From NCBI GenBank assembly GCA_964529795.1, contig CAZGXM010000029.1, positions 1 to 31,174 on the forward strand: DNA of 31,174 nt, written 5' to 3'. The translations under genes were made by a program, and so were the position numbers. This DNA comes from CAZGXM01 sp964529795 (GTDB lineage: Bacteria > Bacillota > JADQBR01). Each line of letters starts with the position of its first letter. Within the stretch, counting starts at the first letter, position 1. The notes under the pieces were generated by a model. That model had not been told where the DNA came from, made no database searches, and saw only the letters and a program-made list of their open reading frames with translations. This document shows, one piece after another, positions 7,819-15,424 of the stretch.

Positions 7819-8013
7819 TTAAGCTCCAGAATAGTACCAGAATGGATCAAATAAAACAGTTGGGCTAAACATATAAATTTCTCCATTGCCATTACCCATC
7901 CCTGTTATGGAATGCGCCTTATAACCAGAACTTAGCGTTAACCAATCTCATTTGGTAGGCCTTTGGGGTAACGTAGCTGCGTATTGTCTTTGTTCTTGAG
8001 AAAGGTCGAGAGT
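7819..8013 (-). pseudogene. Remnant of an unrecognised gene
   Basis: A 65-codon minus-strand frame reads LSQEQRQYAATLPQRPTK, a TGA (7948-7950), then DWLTLSSGYKAHSITGMG and MFSPTVLFDPFWYYSGA before its TAA. Amino-acid composition looks protein-like on both sides of the nonsense codon, but there is no usable start. It lies between a promoter-like sequence and the small exported protein. I regard it as the C-terminal relic of a decayed gene. The family is not recognised. Confidence 0.4.
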
Positions 8014-8060
8014 CTAAACCATGTTTCAACCCGAAACACCTCGGATATGTTTTTTTCTAA

Positions 8061-8089
8061 ATTATACCAGGAAAAATGTTTTAAGACAA
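8061..8089 (-). promoter_or_regulatory. Candidate sigma-A promoter
   Basis: The minus strand carries TTGTCT (8084-8089), a 17-base spacer and a perfect TATAAT (8061-8066). It points into the decayed frame at 7819-8013 and the small exported protein beyond it. A CTGGTT-agg-AACCAG inverted repeat (8099-8113) lies just upstream, after the next gene's stop codon. Confidence 0.55.
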
Positions 8090-8123
8090 TCCGGTCTCCT
8101 GGTTAGGAACCAGCAAAAACAAA

Positions 8124-8615
8124 TTATTTTGGCAATCGCTGTTGTTTGACATAGTTGACAAGTTCGTTGATATTTAAAGAATCTCGCCCGTTCGTTGCAA
8201 TATTTCCTTTGATTTTAAATTTCCCTTGTGAGTATCCCATAGTGGTTAGTTTCGGGAGTTTTTCGATGCCAAATTGCCTTTTTTCAATGAAAACAATTAC
8301 TCTTTCATTCTCCAGAAACTTCACCCAGTTTTCCGGTGCAATTACAGATATTTGACTTGGTAAATTCAAATCATTTACTATAAAATTTTCTACCTCAAGG
8401 TAGACATCTCTTACTTCTTTAATAGGTGGAATAGCATATGGATCTGAAATTTCTTTCACAGTAGCAATAGCAATCGCAGGAGCATTACTGGCTAATCGAT
8501 TTAATGAAACTGCTTCTATAGTGGCATGAGATGAAGATTTCAGGTTAAAAGGATTAATAATTATAGTAAGAAAAAGTAAACCCAGCAACAAAACAGGAAT
8601 TATGAACCTTCTCAT
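8124..8615 (-). CDS. Membrane-anchored or secreted protein, function unknown
   Basis: The start at 8615 (MRRFIIPVLLLGLLFLTIII) gives 163 residues. GGGAGGTG lies six bases before this ATG, which I prefer over a GTG at 8624 that overlaps that site. The N-terminus is one strong hydrophobic segment (residues 4-22) without an obvious lipobox, so it is a signal anchor or signal peptide. The remainder is a soluble beta-rich domain containing PAIAIATVKEISDPYA and NERVIVFIEKRQFG, and a C-terminal helix. I do not recognise the family; similar small exported proteins are common in Firmicutes. Its own terminator was not found. Confidence 0.7.
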   Translation of the reverse strand: MRRFIIPVLLLGLLFLTIIINPFNLKSSSHATIEAVSLNRLASNAPAIAIATVKEISDPYAIPPIKEVRDVYLEVENFIVNDLNLPSQISVIAPENWVKFLENERVIVFIEKRQFGIEKLPKLTTMGYSQGKFKIKGNIATNGRDSLNINELVNYVKQQRLPK

Positions 8616-8702
8616 TCTAAACACCTCCCTTTAGTATAAGTACTGAATACTTGCCAAATTTTTTAATAAGTTAGATTGGGTTAGGTTCCTTAATAGCCGT
8701 AT

Positions 8703-8737
8703 AAAAAACCAGGGCAGGAATCTAATCCTTACCCTGG
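8703..8737 (-). terminator. Rho-independent terminator after fdhA
   Basis: On the minus strand CCAGGG(ta)AGGA and its complement TCCT(gc)CCCTGG (arms 8727-8737 and 8709-8718) form an interrupted stem followed by six T. It lies 26 bases after the fdhA stop codon and so ends the formate dehydrogenase operon. Confidence 0.85.
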
Positions 8738-8763
8738 ATGCTCATCTTTGTTTACTTTTCTTC

Positions 8764-11454
8764 TTAGCTTATTTTTTCCACCTTCACCGCACAGACCTTG
8801 TACTCGGGTATCTTGGCCTTGGGGTCCCGGGCATCGTTGGTCAGCTTGTTCACCGCTGTTTCCCGGAAGTGGAAGGAGGCAAAGACCAAGCCGGGCTGTA
8901 CCCGCTCGGTGACGCGCACCGGTATTTCGATTTCACCGCGGCGGGAAGCTACCCGCACTTTCTCACCGGTTTTCACTCCCAGTTGTTCCGCGTCTTGAGG
9001 GTTAACTTCCAGGTACTCCTCGGGATAGATTTCCGAAAGGGCGCTGACCCGGCGGGACATGGTACCGGTATGGTAGTGGAACAGGCGCCGTCCCGTGCTC
9101 ATCATCATGGGGTACTCGTCATCAGGCAATTCTGCCGGATCAACGTAGGCGACGGCATGGAACTTGCCCTTGCCCCGAGCAAATTTACCCTCATGCAGAA
9201 ACTTGGTACCCGGGTGTTTGGTGTCCGGGCAGGGCCACTGCAGTCCTTTTCGCTGCAGCCTGCGGTAGGTGATACCGCCGTACTGGGGTGTCAGTTCAGT
9301 TATTTCCGCCATAATTTCCGCCGGGTTCTTGTAATTCATTTGATAACCCATGGCGTTAGACAGCATCATGATGATTTCCCAGTCGGGCTTGCTGTTGCCC
9401 ACCGGGTCAATGGCCTTGCGCACCCTCTGTACCCGGCGCTCGGTATTGGTGAAAGTGCCGTCCTTTTCCGCAAAACTGGATGCGGGCAGGACAACGTCGG
9501 CCAATTCTGCGGTTTCCGTCAGAAATATATCCTGTACCAGCAAAAAGTCCAGCTTTTTCAACCCTTCCACGACGTCGTTGCTGTTCGGGTCGCTGATTGC
9601 CGGGTTTTCACCGATAACAAACATCCCTTTGAGCCTGCCGTCCAAGGCCGCGTCCATCATTTCGCCGACGGTCAGGCCCACGTCGGGAGAGAGTTTCACG
9701 CCCCAGGCCTTTTCAAATTTCTCCTGTGTTTTCGGATCGTTCACTTTCTGGTAACCCGGGTAGACGTTGGGCAGCGCACCCATATCACAGGCGCCCTGAA
9801 CGTTGTTTTGCCCTCTCAGCGGATTCACACCGGTGTTTTCCCTGCCGATATGGCCTGTGAGCATCGCCAGGTTAGCAATGGCCAGAACGTTGTCGGTACC
9901 ACAGATATGCTGGGTGATACCCATGGTGTAGAGAATGGTACCTTTCTCGGCCCTTGCATAGGACCGGGCCACTTCCCGGATGGTATCCGCCGGGACGCCG
10001 GTGATTTTTTCAGCCCATTCCGGTGTGCAGTCCTTCACTGCCTCTTTCAAGGCATCAAAGTCTTCCGTTCTTTCCTCGACAAACCCCTTGTTCCACAGGC
10101 CCTCTTCAATAATTATGTGCGCCAGGGCGTTCAACAGCGCCAGGTCGGAACCGGCCCTGTGCTGGACATGAATATCGGCAATATCGGCCAGCTCAATCCG
10201 CCTGGGATCCACCAGCACCAGCCTGGCCCCTTCTTTGACAGCCTTGCGTATCTGCAGGCTGAGTACGGGGTGAGTCTCGGTGGTATTGGTACCGATGGCC
10301 AGGATAAAGTCTGCTCCCGCTATTTCATGGATGGAGTTGGTCATCGCCCCGCTGCCAAATGCTGCCGCCAGACCGGCGACGGTAGCGGAGTGTCAGAGAC
10401 GGGCACAGTGGTCAATATTGTTTGTGCCCAACACCGCCCTTGTAAATTTGTTGATCAGGTAGTTTTCCTCATTGGTGCAGCGTGCCGAACTGAATACTGC
10501 CAGGGCATCGCCACCGCTTTCCTTCTTGATGGCGGAAAATTTTTCCGCCACCAGACTGACAGCTTCTTCCCAACTTGCTTCCCTGAACTGTCCGTCTTCC
10601 TTGATTAACGGAGTGGTAAGCCGGTCGGGGTGGTGGATAAAGTTGTAGCCAAACCTTCCCTTTACGCACAGCGCCCTGCCGTTGACATCGGACTCGGCAT
10701 TGGCAGTGACACCCACCACTTTACCGTCTTTTACATTCAGGTCAAAGTTACAGCCCACACCACAGTAGGGGCAGGTGGTCTTAACTTTTTTCAGTTCCCA
10801 CGCACGCCCCACGCCATGCATCATCTTTTCCGTCAAGGCGCCGGTGGGGCAGACGGAAACGCAGCTGCCACAGAAAACACATTCGGACTCTGCCAATGGT
10901 GTATCCATGGCCGGTGCGGGAATGGTGTCAAAGCCGCGGTAGGCAAAGGAATAAATGCTCCTGCCCTGCACTTCCTCGCAGACTCTCACGCACTTGCCGC
11001 ACTTGATACACTTGTTTAAATCCCGGACAATAAACGGGTTGCTGTCATCTATTGCGTACTCTTTTCTTTCTCCCCGGAAGACATCGCCGCGCACGCCGTA
11101 ATGATAGGCGTATTCCTGCAGGCGGCACTGCCCGGTACGCTCGCAGGTGAGGCAGTCTTCCGGATGGTTGGCCAGCAGCAATTCTATAACAGTCTTACGG
11201 GCCTCAATCACGTCGGGACTGTTCGTCCTTACCACCATCCCGTTGCCGGCTGTGGTAACACAGGACGCAGGCAAATAGCGCATGCCTTCAATTTTCACCA
11301 CACATAAACGGCAGGCTCCCGGACTGGTCAATTCCGGGTCATAACACAAGGTGGGAATCTCAATGCCCGCCTTACGCGCCGCTTGCAGAACCGTTGTCCC
11401 TGCCGGCACCGTAACCTTTTGCCCGTCAATAGTCAAAGTAACTTTTGGCACCAT
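8764..11454 (-). CDS. fdhA: NAD-dependent formate dehydrogenase catalytic subunit FdhA, selenoprotein
   Basis: One 896-residue protein is interrupted by an in-frame TGA at 10393-10395, read as selenocysteine at residue 354 in HCARLUHSATVAGL, the active-site Sec context of formate dehydrogenases. Domains in order are a [2Fe-2S] domain (Cys 37, 48, 51, 65), a His-Cys cluster (His 97, Cys 101, 104, 110), two [4Fe-4S] ferredoxin motifs (Cys 149-159 and 192-202), the molybdopterin [4Fe-4S] site beginning CPYCGVGC at 228, and the molybdopterin and dinucleotide-binding domains. This is the soluble NADH-linked type, with Nuo-like partners just upstream. The ATG has AGGAG six bases before it. It catalyses reversible formate/CO2 interconversion with bis-MGD Mo or W. 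Confidence 0.96.
10355..10395 (-). promoter_or_regulatory. Bacterial SECIS element of fdhA
   Basis: Directly after the Sec TGA the mRNA can fold CGCC-GGUCU-GGCG with further weak pairs below. The apical GGUCU (10370-10374 on the complement) equals the SelB-binding loop sequence of the Escherichia coli fdhF SECIS as I remember it. The distance from UGA to loop, about 20 bases, is also appropriate. Confidence 0.75.
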
Positions 11455-11468
11455 GTTTCACTCCTTTC

Positions 11469-13331
11469 TTAACCTTTGTATATTGCATCAAACCGGCATT
11501 TCTCCATACAAGTGCCACACTTGGTGCAGATTTCCGGGTCAATCTCATGTACAGCTTTAGCTTCGCCTTTAACCGCACCTACCGGACATACTTTTGCACA
11601 GCGGGTACAACCGTTACATTTTTCCGGGTCCACTTTATACACTGCCAGGGCGCTGCAGACACCGGCGGGACACCATTTCTTTTCAATGTGTGCTTCATAT
11701 TCATTGCGGAAGTAGCGCAGGGTACTCAAGATAGGGTTGGGCGCCGTCTGGCCTAAGCCGCATAATGCGGTATTCTTCACTGACCTGGCCAGTCTTTCCA
11801 GGGTCTCGATATCCCCGTCCCTGCCTTCTCCCCGGGTAATCCGTGTCAGGATTTCCAGCATGCGCTTGGTACCTTCCCGGCAGGGAGTACACTTGCCGCA
11901 GGACTCCCGCTGGGTAAAGGTGAGGAAGAACCGGGCCACGTCCACCATGCAGGTGCCCTCATCCATCACTACCAAACCGCCGGACCCCATCATCGCGCCG
12001 GCACTGATCAAGGAGTCGTAATCAATGGGTAGATCCAGTTTCTCCGTAGGCAGGCAGCCGCCGGACGGCCCGCCAATCTGAACCGCCTTGAATTTCTTGT
12101 CATTTTGAATGCCGCCGCAAAGGTCAAAGATAATTTCCCGCATGGTAATGCCCATAGGCACTTCCACCAATCCGGTCCGCTTCACTTTTCCGGTTACGGC
12201 AAAGACCTTGGTGCCCTTACTTTTCTCAGTACCTACACTGGCATAATTTTCCGCACCTTTTCGGAAAATTACAGGGATGTTCGCAAAAGTTTCCACGTTA
12301 TTGATATTAGTGGGTTTTCCCCAAAGTCCCTTGTTTGCCGGGAAGGGGGGGCGTACCCGGGGCATACCCCGCTCACCTTCAATGGAGGCAAGCAAGGCAG
12401 TCTCTTCACCGCAGACAAATGCCCCGGCACCGGCCTTGATTTTCAGTTCAAAATTGAAATCGGTCCCCAAAATCTTTTCTCCCAGGAAGCCGTACTCATG
12501 CGCTTGCTGGATAGCATTTTTCAGACGCTTGATAGCCAGCGGGTATTCCGCGCGGACATATATATACCCTTCATCGGCCCCTATGGCATAACCGGCAATG
12601 AGCATGCCTTCAATTACCGCATGGGGGTCACCTTCCAGTACGCTCCGGTCCATAAAAGCACCGGGGTCACCTTCATCAGCATTGCAGACCACATACTTTT
12701 TATCTCCCCGGGCTTTGTAGGTAAACTCCCATTTCATCCCCGTAGGAAAACCGCCGCCGCCGCGGCCCCGCAGGCCTGAAGTCTTAACCTCCTGGATAAC
12801 CTGGTACCTGTCATATTCCGTTAGAACCTTTTCCAGACTTTCATAACCACCGTTGGCAATATACTCATCTATACTGTCCGGGTTAATCCGACCAGTGTTT
12901 TTTAATACGTCCTTTTGCTGCTTACTGTAAAACTCCTTTTCGTGCAGCAGCGGCAATGATTCATCTACGGCATTTTCATTTTCTTCCTGGGCAACTACCC
13001 ATTCCTTGACTATTTCTCCCCGCTGCACGTGTTTTTCCAGGATTTCCACTACTTTGTCCGGGGTTATGTTACCGTAAATTATTTTAGGCCGGCCGGGTAA
13101 AGTGACTTCTACAATAACTTCCTCATGACACAGGCCGACACAACTGGTATAGGAAACATCTATACCGGCATCACTTTCCGCAACCCATTTATTGATTGCA
13201 TCCATCACCTTTTGTGCCCCGGCTGCAATCCCGCAAGTGCCAAGGCCCACCACTACCTTTGGCTTTTCCAGGCGGCGGAATATTCTCTGTTTAATCTCCT
13301 CTCTTTTTTCGGCCATGCTTTTGCTTCCCAT
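11469..13331 (-). CDS. fdhB: NuoF-like NADH/flavin subunit of formate dehydrogenase
   Basis: This 620-residue protein carries an N-terminal thioredoxin-like [2Fe-2S] domain (GLGTCGIAAGAQ, then CVGLCHEE near residue 64-71). The NuoF flavin/NAD core follows, with LRGRGGGGFPTGMKWEF near 190 and GAGAFVCGEETALLASIEG near 310. Next are an SLBB-like region, the CGKCTPCREGTKR cluster, and a C-terminal double [4Fe-4S] ferredoxin (CNGCTRCAKVCPVGA, CTKCGTCMEKC). The same architecture is seen in diaphorase subunits of NAD-linked FDH and bifurcating hydrogenases. AGGAGGTG precedes the ATG. It sits 14 bases before fdhA and would pass electrons between NADH and the FdhA clusters. The partner is assigned from context; HydB-type use cannot be excluded. 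Confidence 0.93.
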   Translation of the reverse strand: MGSKSMAEKREEIKQRIFRRLEKPKVVVGLGTCGIAAGAQKVMDAINKWVAESDAGIDVSYTSCVGLCHEEVIVEVTLPGRPKIIYGNITPDKVVEILEKHVQRGEIVKEWVVAQEENENAVDESLPLLHEKEFYSKQQKDVLKNTGRINPDSIDEYIANGGYESLEKVLTEYDRYQVIQEVKTSGLRGRGGGGFPTGMKWEFTYKARGDKKYVVCNADEGDPGAFMDRSVLEGDPHAVIEGMLIAGYAIGADEGYIYVRAEYPLAIKRLKNAIQQAHEYGFLGEKILGTDFNFELKIKAGAGAFVCGEETALLASIEGERGMPRVRPPFPANKGLWGKPTNINNVETFANIPVIFRKGAENYASVGTEKSKGTKVFAVTGKVKRTGLVEVPMGITMREIIFDLCGGIQNDKKFKAVQIGGPSGGCLPTEKLDLPIDYDSLISAGAMMGSGGLVVMDEGTCMVDVARFFLTFTQRESCGKCTPCREGTKRMLEILTRITRGEGRDGDIETLERLARSVKNTALCGLGQTAPNPILSTLRYFRNEYEAHIEKKWCPAGVCSALAVYKVDPEKCNGCTRCAKVCPVGAVKGEAKAVHEIDPEICTKCGTCMEKCRFDAIYKG

Positions 13332-13345
13332 CTCTACACCTCCTT

Positions 13346-13837
13346 TTACTTGTACGCTGCCAATATTTCCGGAATAAGGTCGGGAGTCAATCTCCCATGA
13401 GTATCGTCATTAACCATCATTACCGGGGCCAGTCCGCAGGCGCCTATACAGGCAACAGATTCCAGAGTGAACTTCAAGTCTTCAGTAGTACCGCCGTCAT
13501 CAACCTGCAGCTCTTCCTTGAGCTTCGCAAATATTTTTGCCCCGCCACGGACATGACAGGCCGTACCCAGACAAACGCGAACGATATTCTCTCCCCTGGG
13601 CTTAAAGTGAAACTGGGCGTAGAAAGTGGCCACCCCAAACACCTTACTGAAAGGAATCTTTAATGCCCGGGAGACTTTTTCCATTGCCTCTCTGGGAAGG
13701 TAACCGTAAACATCCTGTGCTGCTTGCAGTACCGGGATAAGCGCGCCTTTTTGACCACGGTATTTCTCAAATACCGCCTCAAGCTCCTTATCCTTGCCGG
13801 ACTGCTTCTTTTCCCCATTACAATACTGACAAGCCAC
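13346..13837 (-). CDS. fdhC: NuoE-like [2Fe-2S] subunit
   Basis: This 163-residue thioredoxin-like [2Fe-2S] protein has the NuoE four-Cys pattern: VCLGTACHVRGG and VACIGACGLAPVM. The N-terminal half has the usual helical bundle (LIPVLQAAQDVYGYLP). An extra pair of Cys at the very N-terminus (MACQYC) is additional to the usual family layout. The start is a GTG preceded by a G-rich site (GGAAGGGGG) nine bases upstream. It lies 14 bases ahead of the NuoF-like gene and forms the electron-transfer pair with it. The symbol is given from operon context only. Confidence 0.92.
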   Translation of the reverse strand: MACQYCNGEKKQSGKDKELEAVFEKYRGQKGALIPVLQAAQDVYGYLPREAMEKVSRALKIPFSKVFGVATFYAQFHFKPRGENIVRVCLGTACHVRGGAKIFAKLKEELQVDDGGTTEDLKFTLESVACIGACGLAPVMMVNDDTHGRLTPDLIPEILAAYK

Positions 13838-13859
13838 CTAATTTTCCCCCTTCCTTAAT

Positions 13860-14441
13860 TTAGTTTTTAGCTTTGATTACCCGTTCTTCGGTGATAACCC
13901 AGTGGACAGGTTGATCATGCTCCTGGTGGAAAACATTATCCCGTAGCTGCAGTTGGTAGGCAATGGCCACAAAGCTGCAGCTTTCAGGCAGCTTGGTTAA
14001 AAAACGGTCATAAAAACCGCCACCGTAACCCAAGCGGTTACCGTGCCTGTCAAAGGCAACCCCCGGCACCACCACCAGGTCAATTTCCCGGGGGTCTCTG
14101 GGCCTGAAACAATCGGGTTTGGGTTCTAAAATACCCCAGGTCCCCGGCTCCAGGTCACCGGGAAAATCAAATACTTCCGATGGTATTAATTTTTTTTCCT
14201 TAGTCACCGTTACCGGTACCAGCACCCGTTTTTTCCGGGCCAGGCTGTACAAAATCAGCCCTCTGGTTTCCACTTCCTGATTAAAGGCCACGTAAGTCAT
14301 GACAGTACCCGCCTGTTGGTAGACGGGTAAAGAAATCAACTTTTGGATAATCTTTTCGCTTTTTTCAGCCACCTGTCGGGGAGTAAACTCCAGTCTCGCC
14401 GCAATTATTTCTTTCCGTAACTGTTCCTTCAATGTTGACAC
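13860..14441 (-). CDS. ygfA: 5-formyltetrahydrofolate cyclo-ligase
   Basis: This 193-residue enzyme (methenyltetrahydrofolate synthetase) converts 5-formyl-THF to 5,10-methenyl-THF using ATP. The signature RLGYGGGFYDRFL near residues 136-148 and the N-terminal LRKEIIAAR basic helix are both present. The start is a GTG with a weak AAGGAT site. The gene is 22 bases ahead of the NuoE-like gene and on the same strand, so it probably leads the formate dehydrogenase operon. That joins formate oxidation or CO2 reduction with folate C1 metabolism. The 187 bases upstream (14442-14628) hold no gene but include a ten-C run at 14604-14613. Confidence 0.94.
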   Translation of the reverse strand: MSTLKEQLRKEIIAARLEFTPRQVAEKSEKIIQKLISLPVYQQAGTVMTYVAFNQEVETRGLILYSLARKKRVLVPVTVTKEKKLIPSEVFDFPGDLEPGTWGILEPKPDCFRPRDPREIDLVVVPGVAFDRHGNRLGYGGGFYDRFLTKLPESCSFVAIAYQLQLRDNVFHQEHDQPVHWVITEERVIKAKN

Positions 14442-14628
14442 ATCCTTAAAAAGTAAAAAAAATACATTTTAAAATAATTTGACATTGAAAAGCGAACTCC
14501 TGCCGGAAAGAACATTTTTGCACTGGCCAAACTGTGATAATCTTTCCCTTGTAGCAAAAAAATATTCGCCAGCAGGCCGCGCCATTGAGAATGGGTTAAA
14601 GGTCCCCCCCCCCTGCCATCTTGACCGC

Positions 14629-15057
14629 CTAGTCAATTATTTTTTTAATATTGGCTTCCAGAATGTCATACGTGGTATCACCGATTATTTTCCCTTGCAG
14701 CTGACCTTCCGCATCGATAAAAAAGATAGCCGGAATATTCCTCACTTGAAACATCTGCGCCAACTGCATGCTTTGGGATGCCTGGGTATCCACCACAATA
14801 AATTGCACTTGCTTGTTATACTTCTTGTAGAGAGCCATAATCACGGGCTCAAGCTTCCTGCAGGTCGGTCAGGTCTCACTATAAAACTCTAAAAATATGG
14901 GTTTGCCTTCCTCCCGAGCGGCTTCAAAAACCCCCTGGTAATCGGAAATTCGCTTATGCAAGGGAATTTGCTGCTGGTCAAAAACAGGCCGGAAAATAAT
15001 GTAGCCGGCAATTAATACCACAACCAAAATCAAGATAATCTTTGTTTTTTGGGACAA
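14629..15057 (-). CDS. Membrane-anchored thioredoxin-fold protein with UxxC motif, probable selenoprotein
   Basis: Two same-frame segments are separated only by a TGA (14869-14871) lying where a thioredoxin has the first Cys of CxxC. The junction reads FLEFYSET-U-PTCRKLEP. Read as Sec, the product has 142 residues: a signal anchor (IILILVVVLIAGYIIF), an amphipathic linker, the UPTC site at residue 63, and the cis-Pro segment NIPAIFFIDAEG. I chose the TTG at 15057 because GGAGG lies seven bases before it and the anchor follows at once. An upstream ATG (15156) would add 33 Cys-rich residues encoded by DnaA-box repeats. FdhA shows that the cell makes selenoproteins. A nonsense-mutated pseudogene is the alternative. 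Confidence 0.72.
14832..14871 (-). promoter_or_regulatory. SECIS-like hairpin after the thioredoxin TGA
   Basis: The minus-strand RNA reads GAGCC (14846-14850), loop CGUGAUUAU, GGCUC (14832-14836), starting 21 bases after the U of the TGA. The stem is perfect but only 5 bp. Bacterial SECIS elements are poorly conserved, so position and stem are suggestive only. Confidence 0.4.
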
Positions 15058-15096
15058 TCTCCTTCCTCCATTCCCGTAAATGATTAATTCACACCC

Positions 15097-15248
15097 TTTT
15101 CCACATTTTAAACCTTTACAGCAGAAGAGCTCAAGCACTTTTTCCACATTTTCCACATTTCCATGTTAAAAATCCTGCTCAAACCATTTTCCACAGAAAA
15201 AAACCTTGATTTCATAAGTTATTAACAGACTTATCCACATTATCCACA
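15097..15248 (+). promoter_or_regulatory. DnaA-box cluster (six same-orientation 9-mers)
   Basis: The consensus DnaA box TTATCCACA occurs twice back to back (15231-15239, 15240-15248). TTTTCCACA, one base different, occurs four times (15097-15105, 15140-15148, 15149-15157, 15187-15195), one pair again abutting. All six lie on the plus strand within 152 AT-rich bases. A weaker TAGTCCACA lies at 15256-15264. The cluster sits between tsaD and the thioredoxin-fold gene, with no dnaA or dnaN nearby. A DnaA-titrating or regulatory site is more likely than the main origin. The rest of this gap (15249-15424) shows nothing I can name. Confidence 0.7.
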
Positions 15249-15424
15249 GGTATTTAGTCCACAAAAACAGGTGTTCCTTTTCACAAGTGCACAAGCACAG
15301 TCGAAGTGCGCAGTGCGAAGCTGGCAGTGCAATTTTGGGGCGTACTTCTACCACATCACCTGTGCTGAAAAGGCAGCTACAGTTTAGAGTTGCAATACTG
15401 CTGACATTGGATCAGGTTATCAGG

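Noticed and set aside
7948..7950. In-frame TGA codons in the decayed frames (7948-7950, and the one after SWGETD near 7120) as further selenocysteine codons
   Set aside because: They are not in redox motifs, no downstream Cys partner is nearby, and the frames lack starts and need other frameshifts. Mutated Trp codons are more likely.
8869..10608. A 579-codon open frame antisense to fdhA, and similar long antisense frames over moaA (1304-2182) and the NuoF-like gene (12105-12779)
   Set aside because: They lie exactly opposite genes with clear motifs, have no ribosome binding sites, and their length follows from the codon bias of the real genes.
15058..15156. The upstream ATG start that adds a Cys-rich N-terminus (FCCKGLKCGKGC) to the thioredoxin-fold protein
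   Set aside because: The first codons are made of DnaA-box repeats, no ribosome binding site precedes the ATG, and the TTG at 15057 has GGAGG at good spacing directly before a signal anchor.
15097..15248. The DnaA-box cluster as the chromosomal origin oriC
   Set aside because: No dnaA, dnaN, rpmH or gyrase genes are nearby, and all boxes point the same way in a short span. It is kept as a titration or regulatory site until skew data say otherwise.
15264..15345. Repeated GTGC/GCAC words (for example GAAGTGCGCAGTGCGAAG) as a hairpin or CRISPR-like repeat
   Set aside because: They form overlapping short direct repeats without regular spacing or a stable stem.
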